A stretch of 64,000 nt of DNA. It comes from Orthonyx spaldingii. Its lineage: Eukaryota > Chordata > Aves > Passeriformes > Orthonychidae. The translations under genes were made by a program, and so were the position numbers. The notes beneath the pieces were generated by a model. The model saw only the letters and a program-made list of their open reading frames with translations, was not told where the DNA came from and ran no database searches. Position 1 is the stretch's first letter. Each line of letters opens with the position of its first letter. Location of the stretch: contig VZTJ01001447.1 of assembly GCA_013397795.1 (NCBI GenBank), positions 186,001 to 250,000 of the forward strand. Direction: 5' to 3'. Positions 60,931 to 64,000 of this stretch are shown piece by piece.

Positions 60931-63900
60931 GAAGCAAAAAATGCAAGAAGTGGAGGGATGCATCTCTGGATTTTGCTCTTAAACTTATATATGATGACAC
61001 TCCTTATACAAATACTTGAAGTGTGTCTACATGGCCTCGTTGGTAGCTCGTGTGTGGAGTTGGAAGATTGGGCCAGCTTGCTAAACACAGAGAGGCCAAG
61101 AACATATTAGAATACCCACCTCTTGTATGCCTTAATACTTTTAAGATTATAGTTTAGTTCGATCTCACTACATCTTTCAGACTGTAAGCAGTTATGTACT
61201 CCAGGACTTCAAGAGGAATTCACTTCTAGTTTTTTTGGGTGAGTGTATCTGGCTGAGGTTTCTTCAAGCAGTGTTCTTAACAGTAGATCACCTATTTCAG
61301 CTAGCCAACTATTTCAGTATCTTGGACAGTTTGTGTCCATTTTAAAAGAAATCTTTTAAATATTCTCTTTAGGAAAAGAATGCAAAGTGGTCTTCGAAGC
61401 TCTGGCTGAGAGAATAGCTGTATGGGTGGAGATGTGTACCAGAGGTTTCACAAACAAGATAAATTGACCTTAAGCATCAACACAAACTGCACTAGAACCC
61501 CCAAAACAGAGAAATCATTCTCATAAGTATCTACTTTTAGCCAAATAAATTTCATTCCTAGAAAGGGATATACTTGCATAGAATTTATGTCTGGTTCTGT
61601 GTTAGTCTCACGTTGAACTTCTAAACATGCTAAACTAGTGTTCCTGGGCTTTTTAAGGCACAGTAGTGGCATAGGTATGTCCTGGTGTTGTCATCCATCA
61701 TTGTCCCTTTCTCCCAAAGTACTCCCCAGAGATGCAGATTCAAAATTAAATTTAAACCCTAATGTTTTTTCTTCTATTCACCTTCAAGCAATCCAAATCC
61801 CTGTGGTCCCTTTCTACAGTCTCCGAAAGCTTCACAATCTTCAGTCTGGCTTGAGTGGACAGGGCACAGGAAGCTTAGCAAGGTCAATTTCCCCAGAAAG
61901 AATCTTGTGCAGGAGATTGAACATCCATACTAATGGGGAAGAAAAGTACAGAATGTGCTCAGAGGTGTTTGATAATATCTATCAGGGGACATGCTAAAAT
62001 ACATAAGAATTGTAATGTTAAATTTTATTACACGTTCACAGTGCCCACACAGGTACGTCCTGTGTTGGCTGGATCTCCTCTACGCTGCTCAGCAGCCCCA
62101 GGTCCCCACATCTGTGACATGGCCATTAACAGAGAGAGAGGTATAGGGTCCAGCTGGTGCTGTTTTCAGTGCTGCCAGCTGGAACAGGTACCTTCTGGGT
62201 CTTCACTTATTGCAGTAGCTCTGCCTAGTCATTTGTAACACTTTGCAGTTAACTCCTTTACTTTACAATACCCTTTCAGGTCTCCATGGGGGCCAACAGC
62301 ACACAGGAGCAGGGGATGGCAGAGTCTGGCAGCCAAGGCTGTCCCACAGTCCCAGCCAGGAGCAGGGCAGTGGATGCACCAGTGCAGCCCCAGACCTGAG
62401 CATTGGGCACCTTCCTGGGGACAAGCTGAGGCCAGGGTGGGACAGACAGGGCTGACAATCCCATGATATACTCTGTTGCTGCTCTGGAGACACAGATGCA
62501 GCTGTCTCATGTGGCCCTTTCGCAATAATAAGATACATCTGAAGGCACTACATATGCCCTGAAAACAGTATTTGCCCTTACCAGGCTATGAAGCCTCACT
62601 GCCAAGCCACCCTCTACTCTTCAAGTGATCTGGCAGTTGCACACATCATGGACAACTCAAGGATCTGCTTGGCTGAGCCTGTTCCTTCTGCTACTTTGTC
62701 TCACCAAATTCACCTGCCTTCAGGATTCTTCATTGATCCTTTTAGAAAATGAGAGTACTTCCTTCATAAGCTCCTGTTAGAACAGGAGAAGCAGCCGTTT
62801 GGTCTTACAGGCATTATCTCTCCATGAAGTAGAGGTGTGGGGGAACCTCATAAAAAGTTTTTCACAGCTTCATTACCAGGTGGTTTCATACCTCAGCTTT
62901 AGGAAGAGTTTTTGGAGCTGATGGTAGTGATAGCAGTGTGCACCTGTGTCCGTTCCTTTTTTGTGACCAGCATCACTATGAAGAGTGTAGCCTTCCCATT
63001 GGAGTGCCATAATGTGTAAGCATGTGGGGTTACTGTGTTTACATAGCAGGATTTTGCAGCATGGTTGTGAAGAAATCCACAACTGATGGTGCTCAACAAT
63101 TTCTGGTGTGTGTAAGTGAACTTTAGTACAGTCATGTCTTTCATCTCATGAGACTGACAGCCATCCTGAAAGATAGGATGCTCTTATTGTTTCCTCTCTT
63201 GTGTAAGTTCTGATAAACACTGCAGAAGGTGCAAATGCATAGCAAACACATGGCTGAGAAATGCTGAACTCTTATTCTTGGGGATACAGATGCCACATTC
63301 TGGAAGTGTTCCCAGCTCCCCCAGTGCCCTCAATCCTTCATGTGCCTCTGTGATTGTGAGCTCACAGGTTCTGGAAGCAGAGGTCAGAGAAGATGCAATG
63401 GAGTGTGCCATCTGATGCCCTGGGATGGATGGAGGGTATGTTTGCTGATTCCCTCCCTTCTTATATGCCACCTCCTTCCTCACTGTGCTTTATGTGCTAC
63501 GTTTCACTGCAAATCTTCCTCTGTGCTGTGAAAGGTGAGTATAGGAACCACCACCTGGGATGTAGAGGTGTGCTTAGCTCCACAAAATGTGCTTGACATT
63601 GTGTGTCTTGCCTGACCTGGTGCTCTGCTTGTCAGGGAAGGGATGTTATATAAAGCACTGTGCCCCTAAACAACATTTTTTTTGAGAGGTTGAAGCACAT
63701 TTTTCCATAGATACCACTACATGGAAAACAGAATTTACCTTTTTGGGTCTATACATGGAGTTGGCTGATGCAAATTAGAGAGGTGATAGGGGTTACTTCA
63801 ACTCAAGTCCCTGCAAGTTTGACATTTGCTTATATGGCTGAAAGAAAAGTTCAGAATTTCTACTTTGGCGAGAAGTGGTTAGGTCAGATCAGCCTTCTAG

Positions 63901-64000
63901 ATGTTGGTTAATTTTTCCTTGACCAGTAAGTCTGCCTTAAGAGGTATACTAATTTTTTAATATATTTTACTTTCCAAATTTTCTTGTCAATGATGTTACC
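60931..64000. other. Mixed-composition non-coding stretch, nothing recognised
   Basis: From about 61.6 kb the composition becomes clearly less AT-rich, most strongly at 62.28-62.50 kb and 63.3-63.6 kb. Frames up to 119 codons occur on both strands and overlap one another (for example 61638-61997, 61933-62238, 62229-62525 minus and 62263-62538 minus), with no family resemblance. A TATA-like box (TATATAAAG) is at 63647-63655. This may be the approach to a gene or a set of unrecognised old elements. Confidence 0.4.
63647..63655 (+). promoter_or_regulatory. TATA-like box of unknown use
   Basis: TATATAAAG follows a less AT-rich stretch, as in a TATA promoter, and lies 350 bp before the window end. 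No transcript start, CCAAT box or downstream coding exon is visible, so this is only a consensus match. Confidence 0.15.

Noticed and set aside
1..64000. CRISPR arrays, bacterial operons, riboswitches, tRNA or rRNA genes
   Set aside because: No regularly spaced direct repeats, no dense coding, no cloverleaf or rRNA-like segment was seen; the sequence is vertebrate in character.

Overview
The window looks like AT-rich, non-coding DNA from a bird genome, and I found no host protein-coding gene or structural RNA gene that I can support. The clade call rests on the mobile elements. There are eight clear and one probable fragments of CR1 LINEs, several ending in the short ATTCTATG-like 3' repeats typical of avian CR1. 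There are also LTRs of the compact kinds common in bird genomes. No Alu, L1 or B-type SINE was recognised. Open frames are short, many overlap on both strands or lack an ATG, and apart from CR1 reverse-transcriptase remnants none resembles a protein family I recognise. The stretch could be intergenic or lie inside a very long intron; the sequence does not decide this.

Layout. 1-15.3 kb is unannotated AT-rich DNA with one 47-base N gap, G/T-rich low-complexity tracts and small microsatellites. 15.3-22.6 kb holds an old CR1 tail (+), a solo LTR of 261 bp flanked by a perfect 6-bp target-site duplication (16255-16515), a CR1 tail (-), a decayed ERVL-like LTR on the minus strand and a probable, very old CR1 internal fragment. 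22.6-26 kb is featureless. 26.1-27.9 kb is a CR1 cluster: a tail fragment, a 350-bp spacer with a TATA-like box, then a roughly 1.1-kb CR1 with a recognisable reverse-transcriptase C-terminal remnant. 28-57 kb is mostly featureless apart from two short CR1 tails (35.2 and 42.3 kb), a more mixed-composition block at 37.0-38.9 kb, a GC-richer island at 43.1-43.8 kb containing an exon-like open segment, a 678-base N gap between a T-rich tract and a G12 run, and an (AAAAT)12 microsatellite. 57.4-60.9 kb holds the best-preserved CR1 (1.1 kb, +, with reverse-transcriptase motifs A and B visible) and a CR1 tail on the minus strand. 61-64 kb is again GC-richer, with no recognised element.

There are no operons or interacting gene sets to describe. 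Processes visible in the sequence are LINE retrotransposition with 5' truncation, LTR insertion followed by LTR-LTR recombination, microsatellite growth and assembly breaks at homopolymers. I found no convincing evidence for an undescribed biological system. The observations most worth a second look are the exon-like segment at 43.3 kb, the unexplained mixed-composition blocks at 37-38.9 and 61.6-63.6 kb, and the sequence hidden by the larger gap.
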